Positions 46,184-54,602 of a stretch of 64,000 nt of DNA are shown here, piece by piece (within the stretch, counting starts at the first letter, position 1; every line of letters starts with the position of its first letter). Source of the DNA: Streptomyces kaniharaensis (GTDB lineage Bacteria; Actinomycetota; Actinomycetes; Streptomycetales; Streptomycetaceae); NCBI RefSeq assembly GCF_009569385.1, contig NZ_WBOF01000001.1, forward strand, positions 868,001 to 932,000. The letters run 5' to 3'. The notes beneath the pieces are model-generated. The model was not told the origin of the DNA and searched no databases. It saw only the letters and a list, made by a program, of their open reading frames with translations. Both the position numbers and the translations under genes were made by a program.

Positions 46184-48568
46184 TTGCGCAGACTGTCCGC
46201 GGCCCTCGCGGCAGCGCTCACCACGAGCGCGATAGCGGCCGCCCTGCTGGGCACCCCCGCCCAGGCCGCCCCCACTCCCCCCGTCACCGTCGCCGTCGCC
46301 GACCGGGGCGACGGGGCGGGCGCCCCCGAGGCGAGCGGCGCCGAGGCCCCGCCCGCGCCGCTCGCCCCGCAGGAGCGCGAACGCCAGGCGCTTCGCACCA
46401 AGGCCCTGGAGCAGCTCAATAAGGGCGAGGTCGCGAAGACCCCCGACCGCCGGGCCCCCGCCAAGGTGAAGATCGGCAACGACTACGTCCAACTGGCCCA
46501 CCAGCGCACGGACAAGGTCTTCGTGATCCTCGCCCAGTTCGGCGACGAGGTGGACAACACCACCCTCTACAACGGCGTTCCCCGCTACGGCGGCACCCCC
46601 GGCCCGCGGCACGACCTGATCCCGAAGCCCGGCAAGGACGACAACCACACGCTGTGGGAGCGGGACTTCAACCGCGAGTACTACCAGAAGATGTTCTTCG
46701 ACGACACGCCCGGCGTCGTGTCGATGCGCAACTACTACCGCACCCAGTCCTCCGGCCGGTACGACATCGAAGGCGCCGTCAGCGACTGGGTCACCGTCCC
46801 GTACAACGAGGCCCGCTACGGCAGCAACAAGGGCCCGCAGGGCTCCGGCGCCTGGACCCAGGCCCAGGAGTTCGTGCGGGACGCCGTCAAGGCCTGGTAC
46901 GACGGCGAGATCGCCAAGGGCCGCAGCGTCGCCGACATCAAGGCCCAGCTCGCCCAGTACGACGTCTACGACCGCTACGACCACACCAAGACCGGCGAGT
47001 TCAACCAGCCCGACGGCTACCTCGACAACGTCATCGTCGTCCACGCGGGCGTGGACGAGACCTGGGGCGGCGGCGCGCAGGGCTCCGACGCCCTGTGGGC
47101 GCACCGCAGTTGGGCCTTCCCCGACGCCACCGGGCAGACCGGCCCGGACGGCGACAAGATCGGCGGCGTGCCGGTCGGCGACACCGGCCTCTACGTCTAC
47201 GACTACGTCCAGGCCGGCGAGAACAGCGGCGTCGGCCTGTTCGCCCACGAGTACGGCCACAACCTCGGCCTGCCCGACCTGTACAGCACCACGGGCGGCG
47301 ACAACAGCGTCAACTTCTGGTCGCTGATGTCCTCCGGCTCGTACCTCGGGAAGGGCCCGAACACCACCGGCGGCTACCCCGGCGACCTCGACGCCTGGAG
47401 CAAGCTCCAGTTCGGCTGGCTCAACTACGACGAGGCGCAGGCCGCCACCCGCTCCAGCCACGCGCTCGGGGTGAGCAGTTACAACACCGACCAGGCGCAG
47501 GCCGTCCTGGTCCACCTGCCGGACGGGACCACCACGACCGACCTCGCCGACCCGTACGAGGGCGCCAAGCAGTGGTGGAGCGACACCGGCGACAACCTCG
47601 ACAACTCCCTCGCCCGGGACGTCGACCTGCGCACCGCCACCGGCCCGGCCGCGCTCGACGCCGCCGTCTGGTACGACACCGAACTCGACTACGACTTCCT
47701 CACCGTCGAGGCCTCCACCGACCAGGGCAAGCACTGGACCTCCCTCGGCGGCACGATCGACGGCGCGCCGATCGGCAGGACCAGCGCCAACACCCCCGGC
47801 ATGAGCGGCACTTCCGGCACCTACAAGAAGCTGCACATCCCGCTCGACGGGTACACGGGGCAGCAGGTCCGGCTGCGCTTCCACGTCACCTCGGACGGCA
47901 ACACCCACGGCAAGGGCGTCCTGGTCGACGCCGTGAAGATCACCGCCGGCGGCACCGAGCTGTTCTCCGACGGCGCCGAGAACGGCACCAACGGCTGGAC
48001 GCCCACCGGGTTCGCGATCATCACGGGCCGCAGCGCCGTCAAGCAGCACCCGCGCGCGTACCTCGCGGAGAACCGCCGCTACACCGGGTATGGCGCGTTC
48101 CTGAAGACCGGCCCGTACAACTTCGGGTACGGCGGCGTCGCAGGCAAGGCCGACGTCGTCGACAACTACCCGTACCAGGAGGGCGTCCTGATCTGGCTCT
48201 GGGACACCTCGTACGCCGACAACAACACCAAGGACCACCCCGGCGGCGGGCTGATCCTGCCGATCGACGCGCACCCGACGCCGATCCGCTTCGCCGACGG
48301 CACCCTGGTCAACGGGCGGGCGCAGACCTTCGACGCGCCGTTCTCGCTCAAGCCGACCACGCCGTTCACCCTGCACAAGGGCGGCGTCGCGGTGCGGATC
48401 CCGTCCGAGCCGGGCGTCCCGGTGTTCAACGACCACACCGGTGTGTACAACGACCCGGCCACTCCGCAGCTCTCGGTGAAGGTGCCGGACACCAACACCA
48501 GGATCGAGGTCGTCCGGGAGTCCAAGGGCGGGCGGATCACCACCGTCCGGGTGGGCCCGGCCTCCTGA
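46184..48568 (+). CDS. Secreted M6-family (immune inhibitor A-like) zinc metalloprotease
   Basis: 794 residues from the TTG at 46184 (AAAGGA nine bases upstream), which starts exactly at a Sec signal peptide (LRRLSAALAAALTTSAIAAA, cleavage near AQAA). A propeptide-like segment precedes the catalytic domain with the zinc site HEYGHNLGLPD and downstream Met-turn SLMSSGSY. After it come two beta-sandwich regions (SDGAENGTNGWTPTGFA type) for substrate binding. An in-frame ATG at 46103 overlaps the putative operator and has no signal-like N-terminus. Degrades extracellular protein; neighbouring genes import and trim the resulting peptides. Confidence 0.88.
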   Translation: MRRLSAALAAALTTSAIAAALLGTPAQAAPTPPVTVAVADRGDGAGAPEASGAEAPPAPLAPQERERQALRTKALEQLNKGEVAKTPDRRAPAKVKIGNDYVQLAHQRTDKVFVILAQFGDEVDNTTLYNGVPRYGGTPGPRHDLIPKPGKDDNHTLWERDFNREYYQKMFFDDTPGVVSMRNYYRTQSSGRYDIEGAVSDWVTVPYNEARYGSNKGPQGSGAWTQAQEFVRDAVKAWYDGEIAKGRSVADIKAQLAQYDVYDRYDHTKTGEFNQPDGYLDNVIVVHAGVDETWGGGAQGSDALWAHRSWAFPDATGQTGPDGDKIGGVPVGDTGLYVYDYVQAGENSGVGLFAHEYGHNLGLPDLYSTTGGDNSVNFWSLMSSGSYLGKGPNTTGGYPGDLDAWSKLQFGWLNYDEAQAATRSSHALGVSSYNTDQAQAVLVHLPDGTTTTDLADPYEGAKQWWSDTGDNLDNSLARDVDLRTATGPAALDAAVWYDTELDYDFLTVEASTDQGKHWTSLGGTIDGAPIGRTSANTPGMSGTSGTYKKLHIPLDGYTGQQVRLRFHVTSDGNTHGKGVLVDAVKITAGGTELFSDGAENGTNGWTPTGFAIITGRSAVKQHPRAYLAENRRYTGYGAFLKTGPYNFGYGGVAGKADVVDNYPYQEGVLIWLWDTSYADNNTKDHPGGGLILPIDAHPTPIRFADGTLVNGRAQTFDAPFSLKPTTPFTLHKGGVAVRIPSEPGVPVFNDHTGVYNDPATPQLSVKVPDTNTRIEVVRESKGGRITTVRVGPAS

Positions 48569-48584
48569 CACCGTCATGGGAAAG

Positions 48585-48618
48585 GCCCCGGGCCCCCGAC
48601 GTGCAGGGGGCCCGGGGC
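48585..48618 (+). terminator. Terminator of the M6 protease gene
   Basis: 13-bp arms (GCCCCGGGCCCCC and complement), 8-base loop, 16 bp past the stop. Confidence 0.75.
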
Positions 48619-48649
48619 AGTCTCGTGCTCACCGGTCATGGGGGTGGAA

Positions 48650-48697
48650 CCCGGTCGGACGCGGCCCTCGTGAGGTTCCCCGCCGCGTCCGACCGGG
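48650..48697 (-). terminator. Terminator of the opp operon
   Basis: 15-bp perfect arms (CCCGGTCGGACGCGG and complement) with an 18-base loop, 14 bp past the last opp gene, back-to-back with the protease terminator. Confidence 0.7.
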
Positions 48698-48711
48698 GGT
48701 ATCGGGGAGGC

Positions 48712-49689
48712 TCAGGCCTCCGGGAAGTGGCAGGCCGCCTCCCGGCCGCCCGGCCCGGCGATCCGCAGCAGCGGCCGTTCGGTCCGGCAGAGCTCCTGCG
48801 CCTTCGGGCAGCGCGGGTGGAAGGTGCAGCCGGACGGCGGGTTCGCCGGGCTCGGCGGGTCGCCGAGCAGGACGATCCGTTCGCGCGCCCGCTCCGCCGC
48901 CGGGTCGGGCAGCGGCACCGCGGACAGCAACGCCTTGGTGTACGGGTGCGCGGGGTTGCCGTACACCTGGGCCTTGTCGCCGATCTCGACGATCCGGCCC
49001 AGGTACATCACGGCGACCCGGTCGCAGACCCGCTTGACGACCGAGAGGTCGTGCGCGATGAAGACGTACGCCAGGCCCAGCTCCCGCTGCAACTGCTCCA
49101 TCAGGTTGACGACTTGGGCCTGGATGGACACGTCCAGCGCCGACACCGGCTCGTCGGCGATCACCAGCTTCGGCGCGGTGGCCAGCGAGCGCGCGATGCC
49201 GATGCGCTGGGCCTGGCCGCCGGAGAACTCGTGCGGGTAGCGGTCCAGGTGCTCGGGGATCAGTCCGACGAGCTCCATCAGCTCGCCCGCCCGCTTCCGC
49301 GCCTCGGCCGCGCCCGCCCCCTGGACCAGCAGCGGCTCGGAGATGATCCGGGCCACCGTCTGCCGGGGGTTGAGCGAGGAGTAAGGGTCCTGGAACACCA
49401 TCTGCAAGTGCCGCCGGTGCGGGCGCAGTTGGGCCTGGGAGAGCCCGCCGATCTCGGTGCCGTCGAAGCTGACGGTGCCCGAGGTCGGGTCCAGCAGCCG
49501 GACGATCATGCGCCCGGTGGTGGACTTGCCGCAGCCGGACTCGCCGACCAGGCCCAGCGTCTCGCCCCGGCCGACGTCGAAGCTCACCCCGTCGACGGCC
49601 CGGATCGGGGCGCCGGGCCGGCCGGTGCGCTCGCGCCGGCCGGGGAAGGTCTTCACCAGGTCCCGTACCGAGAGCAGGGTGTCGGTCAC
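48712..49689 (-). CDS. Oligopeptide ABC transporter ATP-binding protein (OppF/DppF type)
   Basis: 325 residues. Walker A GESGCGKST, signature FSGGQAQR, Walker B LVIADEPVSALD, switch His in IAHDLSV. The C-terminal oligopeptide-transporter extension with the Fe-S-type cysteine cluster (GCTFHPRCPKAQELC) is present. Start GTG at 49689 overlaps the stop of the preceding ATPase gene (GTGA). Last gene of a five-gene SBP-permease-permease-ATPase-ATPase unit. Confidence 0.93.
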   Translation of the reverse strand: MTDTLLSVRDLVKTFPGRRERTGRPGAPIRAVDGVSFDVGRGETLGLVGESGCGKSTTGRMIVRLLDPTSGTVSFDGTEIGGLSQAQLRPHRRHLQMVFQDPYSSLNPRQTVARIISEPLLVQGAGAAEARKRAGELMELVGLIPEHLDRYPHEFSGGQAQRIGIARSLATAPKLVIADEPVSALDVSIQAQVVNLMEQLQRELGLAYVFIAHDLSVVKRVCDRVAVMYLGRIVEIGDKAQVYGNPAHPYTKALLSAVPLPDPAAERARERIVLLGDPPSPANPPSGCTFHPRCPKAQELCRTERPLLRIAGPGGREAACHFPEA

Positions 49690-50684
49690 GGTCGCGCTCC
49701 TTCCGGCACCAGCGGCAGGTGGCAGGCGGCCTGGTGGCCGGGGGCGAGCGGGTCGAGCTCGGGGCGTTCGGCCAGGCAGCGGGCGTGTTCCTCGGCGGTC
49801 GCGGCGGTGGTGCGGGCGCAGCGCGGCGCGAAGGAGCAGCCGGGGGCGGGGGCGATCAGCGACGGCGGGCTGCCGGGGATGGCGCGCAGCGGAGCGTCGT
49901 CGGTGTCGTCGAGGCGGGGCAGCGAGTCGAGCAGGCCGCGGGTGTACGGGTGCGCGGGGGCGCCGAACAGCCGGTCCACCGGGGCCTGTTCGGCGGCCCG
50001 ACCGCCGTACATGACCAGTACCTCGTGCGCGACCCGGGCGACCACGCCGAGGTCGTGGGTGATCATCACGACGCCGAGGCCGCGGTCCTGCTGGATCCGG
50101 GCGATCAGGTCGAGGATCTGGGCCTGCACGGTGACGTCGAGGGCCGTGGTGGGCTCGTCGGCGATCAGCAGGTCGGGCTCGCAGGCGAGCGCCATGGCGA
50201 TCATGACGCGCTGGCGCATGCCGCCGGAGAACTGGTGCGGGTACTCGTCGACCCGGCGGGCCGGTTCGGGGATGCCGACCTCGGCGAGCATCTCGACGGC
50301 GCGCTCCCGGCCGGCCCTTCGGGAGGCCCTGAAGTGCACCCGGTAGTGCTCGGCGATCTGCTCCCCGACGGTGTAGAAGGGGTGCAGGCTGGACAGCGGA
50401 TCCTGGAAGATCATCGCGATCCGGCGGCCCCGGACGGCGCCCAGTTCCCGCTCGCCGAGCCCGCCCAGCTCCCGCCCGTCGAGCCGGATCGAGCCGGTGA
50501 CGGCGGCGTCGCGGTGCAGCCCCATGACGGCCAGCGAGGTGACGGACTTCCCGCTGCCGGACTCGCCGACCAGTCCGAGGGTGCGCCCGGCCTCGACGGT
50601 GAAGGAGATGCCGTCCACCGCCCGGACGGCGCCCCGGGGCGTGTCGAAAAGGACCTTGAGGTCCTCGACCTCCAGCAGGGACAT
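49686..50684 (-). CDS. Oligopeptide ABC transporter ATP-binding protein (OppD/DppD type)
   Basis: 332 residues from the ATG at 50684, whose A is shared with the stop of the permease gene (TGATG). Walker A GESGSGKSV, signature FSGGMRQRV, Walker B LLIADEPTTALD, Q-loop FQDPLSSLHPF, C-terminal cysteine cluster CSFAPRCARTT. Pairs with the OppF-type ATPase as an asymmetric dimer. Confidence 0.93.
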   Translation of the reverse strand: MSLLEVEDLKVLFDTPRGAVRAVDGISFTVEAGRTLGLVGESGSGKSVTSLAVMGLHRDAAVTGSIRLDGRELGGLGERELGAVRGRRIAMIFQDPLSSLHPFYTVGEQIAEHYRVHFRASRRAGRERAVEMLAEVGIPEPARRVDEYPHQFSGGMRQRVMIAMALACEPDLLIADEPTTALDVTVQAQILDLIARIQQDRGLGVVMITHDLGVVARVAHEVLVMYGGRAAEQAPVDRLFGAPAHPYTRGLLDSLPRLDDTDDAPLRAIPGSPPSLIAPAPGCSFAPRCARTTAATAEEHARCLAERPELDPLAPGHQAACHLPLVPEGARP

Positions 50685-51670
50685 CAGTACCTCACTCTCG
50701 GGTCGACGTACGCGTAGAGCAGATCGACCAGCAGGTTCGCGGCGACGATGAAGGTGGCCGCGAGCAGGGTGACACCGAGGATGACGGGCTGGTCGGAGCG
50801 GACCAGCGCGTCGTAGAAGAGCCGGCCGACCCCGGGCAGTCCGAAGATGGACTCGGTGATGACGGCACCGGCCAGCAGCCCGCCGAGGTCCATGCCGAAG
50901 ATGGTGAGGATGGGCGTCATCCCCGAGCGCAGCCCGTGCTTGACGGCGACGGTGCGGGCCGGCAGGCCCTTGGCCCGGGCGGTGCGGATGTACGGCTCGG
51001 CCATCGCCTCGATCATCGAGTTGCGGCTCTGCCGGGCGTACATGGCCGCGTACAGCAGGGCCAGGGCGGTCCACGGCAGCAGCAGGTTGGAGGCCCACTC
51101 GACCGGGTTCCCGGCGAACTCGTGGTACGCCGGGTAGGGCAGCAGCCCGGCCGTCCTGACGACGCCCCAGATCAGCATGATCGAGGTGAAGTAGACCGGC
51201 AGCGAAGCGGCGCCGACCGAGAGCACCATCAGCGTCCGGTCGGTGACGCCGCCCTTGCGCAGCGCCGACGTCACGCCCGCGCCGAGGCCGAGGACCAGCC
51301 AGAGCACGGCCGCGCCGACGGCGAGCGAGACGGAGACCGGCAGACGGTCGGTGAGCAGGTCCCAGACCGGCAGCGAGTACTCGTAGGAGTAGCCGAGGCA
51401 CGGGAATCCGCAGTGGGTGGCACTGGGCCCGCTGCCGTAGTCGCGCCCGGCGAAGATGCCGGTGACGTAGGTGGCGAACTGCGCCCAGACCGGCCTGTCC
51501 AGGCCCATCGCGGCCTTGACCTCGGCGACCCGTTCGGGGCTGCAGGTCTTGCCGCAGGCGGCCGCGGCCGGGTCGGCGGGCAGCAGGTAGAAGATGGTGA
51601 AGGTGATCGCGCAGATGGCGAGCAGGATGCCGACGGCGCCGAGCAGCCGACGGGCGAGGTAGAGGATCAC
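50684..51670 (-). CDS. Oligopeptide ABC transporter permease (OppB/DppB type)
   Basis: 328 residues from the GTG at 51670 (V-I-L-Y-L-A-R-R-L-L). First helix LLGAVGILLAICAITFTIFYL, a long extracytoplasmic loop with four cysteines (CGKTC, HCGFPC), then four to five helices and the EAA docking loop EPYIRTARAKGLPARTVAVKHGLRSGMTPIL. The GTGA start overlaps the stop of the preceding permease gene; translationally coupled on both sides. Confidence 0.92.
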   Translation of the reverse strand: MILYLARRLLGAVGILLAICAITFTIFYLLPADPAAAACGKTCSPERVAEVKAAMGLDRPVWAQFATYVTGIFAGRDYGSGPSATHCGFPCLGYSYEYSLPVWDLLTDRLPVSVSLAVGAAVLWLVLGLGAGVTSALRKGGVTDRTLMVLSVGAASLPVYFTSIMLIWGVVRTAGLLPYPAYHEFAGNPVEWASNLLLPWTALALLYAAMYARQSRNSMIEAMAEPYIRTARAKGLPARTVAVKHGLRSGMTPILTIFGMDLGGLLAGAVITESIFGLPGVGRLFYDALVRSDQPVILGVTLLAATFIVAANLLVDLLYAYVDPRVRY

Positions 51671-52626
51671 GACCGGCCCGCCTTGGGGTCGAGGATGTCG
51701 CGCAGCGCGTCGCCGAGCAGGGTGAAGGCGAGCACGGCGAGGAACAGGAAGGCCGTCGGGATCAGGAAGTACGTCGGGTCGGTCTCGTAGAAGCTGATGC
51801 TCTCGGCGATCATCTGGCCCCAGGAGGGGGTCGGCGGGCGCACTCCCACGCCGAGGTAGCTGAGCGCGGCCTCGGTGGCGATCATGCCGGGGACGAGCAG
51901 CGTGGTGTAGGCGATGATCGGGCCGGAGACGTTGGGCAGGATCTCGCGGGCGAGGATCCGCCAGGAGCGGGCACCGCCGACCTTGGCGGCCTCCACGTAC
52001 TCGCGGTGTTTGAGCGAGAGGGTCTGGCCGCGGACCACGCGGGCGATGCCTGGCCAACCGAACAGGCCGATCACCAGGGTCATCAGCAGGATCCGGTTGA
52101 CGTCCTTGGCGACCGACATCATCGAGATCATGAAGATCAGGGAGGGGAAGGACATGGTGAGGTCCATCAGCCGGGAGAGCACGGCGTCGGTCCGGCCGCC
52201 GAAGTAGCCGGCCGCGATCCCGGTCAGGGTGCCGGCGACCACGACCACCGCGGTGGCGGTGAAGGCGATCAGCAGCGAGACCTGGCCGCCGTGCAGGACC
52301 CGGGCGAACAGGTCGCGCCCGGTCGCGGGTTCGACGCCCAGCCAGTGCCGGGTGCCGACTCCGCCGAAGTCGCCGATCGGCAGGCCGCCGAGGTAGGGAT
52401 CGATCGCGCGCTTGTCGAACTCCTCGGGGGACCAGCCGCCGAGCGCGCTCAACGGGCCGGCCAGTGCGGCCAGCAGGACCAGGAGGGCGACGGTGACCAG
52501 GCCGAACCGGGCCGAGCCCCTGGCCCACAGCTGGTCCCAGACCAGCCGCCAGGGCCCGCGGCCGGCGGCCTTCGCGGGGCCCGGCACCGCGACCGGCGCG
52601 GCGACGGGCTCAGTGGTGGCACTCAT
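51667..52626 (-). CDS. Oligopeptide ABC transporter permease (OppC/DppC type)
   Basis: 319 residues. OppC-type N-terminal helix (RFGLVTVALLVLLAALAGPL), then HWLGVEPATGRDLFARVLHGGQVSLLIAF, a family signature, and the EAA loop REYVEAAKVGGARSWRILAREILPNVSGPI. The C-terminus ends in the usual LLGDALRDILDPK. ATG at 52626, 10 bp after the binding-protein stop. Confidence 0.93.
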   Translation of the reverse strand: MSATTEPVAAPVAVPGPAKAAGRGPWRLVWDQLWARGSARFGLVTVALLVLLAALAGPLSALGGWSPEEFDKRAIDPYLGGLPIGDFGGVGTRHWLGVEPATGRDLFARVLHGGQVSLLIAFTATAVVVVAGTLTGIAAGYFGGRTDAVLSRLMDLTMSFPSLIFMISMMSVAKDVNRILLMTLVIGLFGWPGIARVVRGQTLSLKHREYVEAAKVGGARSWRILAREILPNVSGPIIAYTTLLVPGMIATEAALSYLGVGVRPPTPSWGQMIAESISFYETDPTYFLIPTAFLFLAVLAFTLLGDALRDILDPKAGRS

Positions 52627-52636
52627 CGGACGGCCC

Positions 52637-54388
52637 TCAGCCCTGGCTCTTGGAGGGGTCCTTGAGACCGATGGTGGCGAAGTCCCACTGACCGGTCCAC
52701 ACCGGGTGGCCGAAGGCCCCGGCCACGTTGGTGCCGGCCAGCAGCGGGCGGCGCTGCCAGAGCATCGGCACGGTGGGCGCCTTCTTCAGCAGGTCCCCGT
52801 CGAGCTGGAGCCACGCCTTGTTGGCCTCGGCGACGTCGGCCATCGCGTTGATCTGGTCGATCCGCTCCGAGGTGGCCTGGTCGCGGAACTGCTCGACGTT
52901 GCCCTGGTTGCCCTTCTCCTTGATGGTGCGGCCGTCGAAGACCATCGGCAGGAAGGTGGCACCCGACGGGTAGTCCGGGCACCAGCCGAGGATGGCGAGG
53001 TCCGGCGCGTTCTTGGTGTCGCCGATGGTGTCGTAGTACACCGACGGATCGGCGGTGGTGATGGTGACCTGGATGCCGACCTTGGCCAGTGACTGCTGGA
53101 GTGCCTCGGCCCGGGTCTTGTCACCGGAGGAGACGGTCAGCGAGACCTTGAGGTCGCTCTTGCCGGCCTCCTTGAGCAGTTGCTTGGCCTTCTCCGGGTC
53201 GCCCGTCGGGGCGATCTTCATGGCGTCCTGCTTGGTGCCGCCGGTCAGCGCGGGCGGCAGGTAGGAGGTGGCCACGTCGGCCATCGCCGGGCCGCCGTTC
53301 GCGGTGACCTGGCCCTCCCGGTCCACCGCGTACAGCAGTGCCTCGCGCACCTTCGGGTCGTCGAACGGCGCCTTGGAGGTGTTGGGGTAGAGCATGTCGG
53401 TGCAGCCCTGCTGCTCGGCGATCAGCCGGGACTTCACGTCCGGCTTGGGCAGCACCTTGGGGATCGACTCGGGGCGCAGGCCCATCCACTCGACCGCGGA
53501 GGCGTCCGCGCCCTCGCTCGCGATGATCCGGTCGTCGACCTGGCCGCCCTTGAGGCCCTGGGTGACCACGATCCTGTCCGGGTAGGCCTTGCGGACGGGG
53601 TCGGTGGCCTGGTCCCAGTTGGTGTTGCGGACCAGCGTCAGCTGCTTGCCACGGTCGTAGGTCTCGATCCGGTACGGGCCGGAGGAGAACGGGCGCAGGT
53701 CGTACTGGGTGCCCTTGTCCTGGGACTGCGGCACGGGCGAGAAGGTCGGCAGGGTCGCGGTGTACGAGAACTCGGCGACCGGGCGCTTGAGGTGGAAGAC
53801 GACGGTCTTGTCGTCCGGGGTCTCGATGCTGGCCAGGTGCTCGCCGTTCAGCGGACCCTTGTAGTTCTCGCCGCCGGCCAGGTACTGCTGGGCGTAGTCG
53901 GGGCCGCCGGTGAGGTCCGGAGCGAAGGAGCGCTCGACGTTGTACTTGATGTCGGCGGCCTTGATCGGGGTGCCGTCCTCGTACTTGACGCCGTCCTTGA
54001 GGGTGAAGGTCCAGGTCTTCCCGCCGTCGGAGGACCTGCCGAGGTCGGTGGCGAGGTCGGGGACGATCTCGCTGCCGGCGGCGCCCGGTTCGGCCTTGAA
54101 GGTGACCAGGGTGCGGTAGAGCAGCCGGATGCCGAAGTCCATGTTCGGCATGGTCCAGTTGCGGGCCGGGTCGAGGTGGGCGAAGTCCTGGTTGGAGAGC
54201 ACGGTGAGGGTGCCGCCCCTGACCGGAGTGCCGCCGACGACCGTTCCCGAGGCCGCGCCGGGGGCCTTGGTGCTGCCGGCCGCCGTGTCGCCGCCGCTGT
54301 CGCTCTTGTCGTTCTTGCAGGCCCCGAGGCCGAGGGTGAGGGTCGCCGCGAGGGCCGCCGCGAGGGCGGCGTGGGTGCGCCTGGTCAT
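52637..54388 (-). CDS. Peptide ABC transporter substrate-binding lipoprotein (OppA/DppA type)
   Basis: 583 residues from the ATG at 54388 with GGAG upstream. Lipoprotein signal (MTRRTHAALAAALAATLTLG, then LGAC), Asp/Gly linker, and the SBP family 5 fold: LTVLSNQDFAHLDPARNWTM, LATDLGRSSDGGKTWTFTLKDGVKYEDGTPIKAADI, and VREALLYAVDREG. First gene of the opp unit; its promoter region is shared with the divergent M24 peptidase. Probably binds short peptides; length preference unknown. Confidence 0.93.
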   Translation of the reverse strand: MTRRTHAALAAALAATLTLGLGACKNDKSDSGGDTAAGSTKAPGAASGTVVGGTPVRGGTLTVLSNQDFAHLDPARNWTMPNMDFGIRLLYRTLVTFKAEPGAAGSEIVPDLATDLGRSSDGGKTWTFTLKDGVKYEDGTPIKAADIKYNVERSFAPDLTGGPDYAQQYLAGGENYKGPLNGEHLASIETPDDKTVVFHLKRPVAEFSYTATLPTFSPVPQSQDKGTQYDLRPFSSGPYRIETYDRGKQLTLVRNTNWDQATDPVRKAYPDRIVVTQGLKGGQVDDRIIASEGADASAVEWMGLRPESIPKVLPKPDVKSRLIAEQQGCTDMLYPNTSKAPFDDPKVREALLYAVDREGQVTANGGPAMADVATSYLPPALTGGTKQDAMKIAPTGDPEKAKQLLKEAGKSDLKVSLTVSSGDKTRAEALQQSLAKVGIQVTITTADPSVYYDTIGDTKNAPDLAILGWCPDYPSGATFLPMVFDGRTIKEKGNQGNVEQFRDQATSERIDQINAMADVAEANKAWLQLDGDLLKKAPTVPMLWQRRPLLAGTNVAGAFGHPVWTGQWDFATIGLKDPSKSQG

Positions 54389-54494
54389 GTTGCAACTCCG
54401 GTGTGGGGGGCCTGCGGTGAAGGCCCGTCGTCCGCCCCGGGGCTGGTCCGGGGTCGACCGGGAGGGGACCGTCGAGGTCTGGCCGCTCCGCGGT

Positions 54495-54521
54495 GTGACC
54501 CGTAACATAGTAATGTGAAAT
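54495..54521. promoter_or_regulatory. Shared element, site C, between oppA-type and M24 genes
   Basis: GTGACCCGTAACAT (54495-54508) and ATGTGAAAT (54513-54521) lie in an AT-richer block 82 bases before the M24 gene and 107 before the binding-protein gene. Same elements and orientation as site B. Confidence 0.5.
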
Positions 54522-54602
54522 TGCACTCCACAAGAGGCGGCGCTGCCCGTTACCGAGCTGTGTCCGGGCCACACCTCCCCTGTCCCGTATAGGAGTTCAC
54601 CG

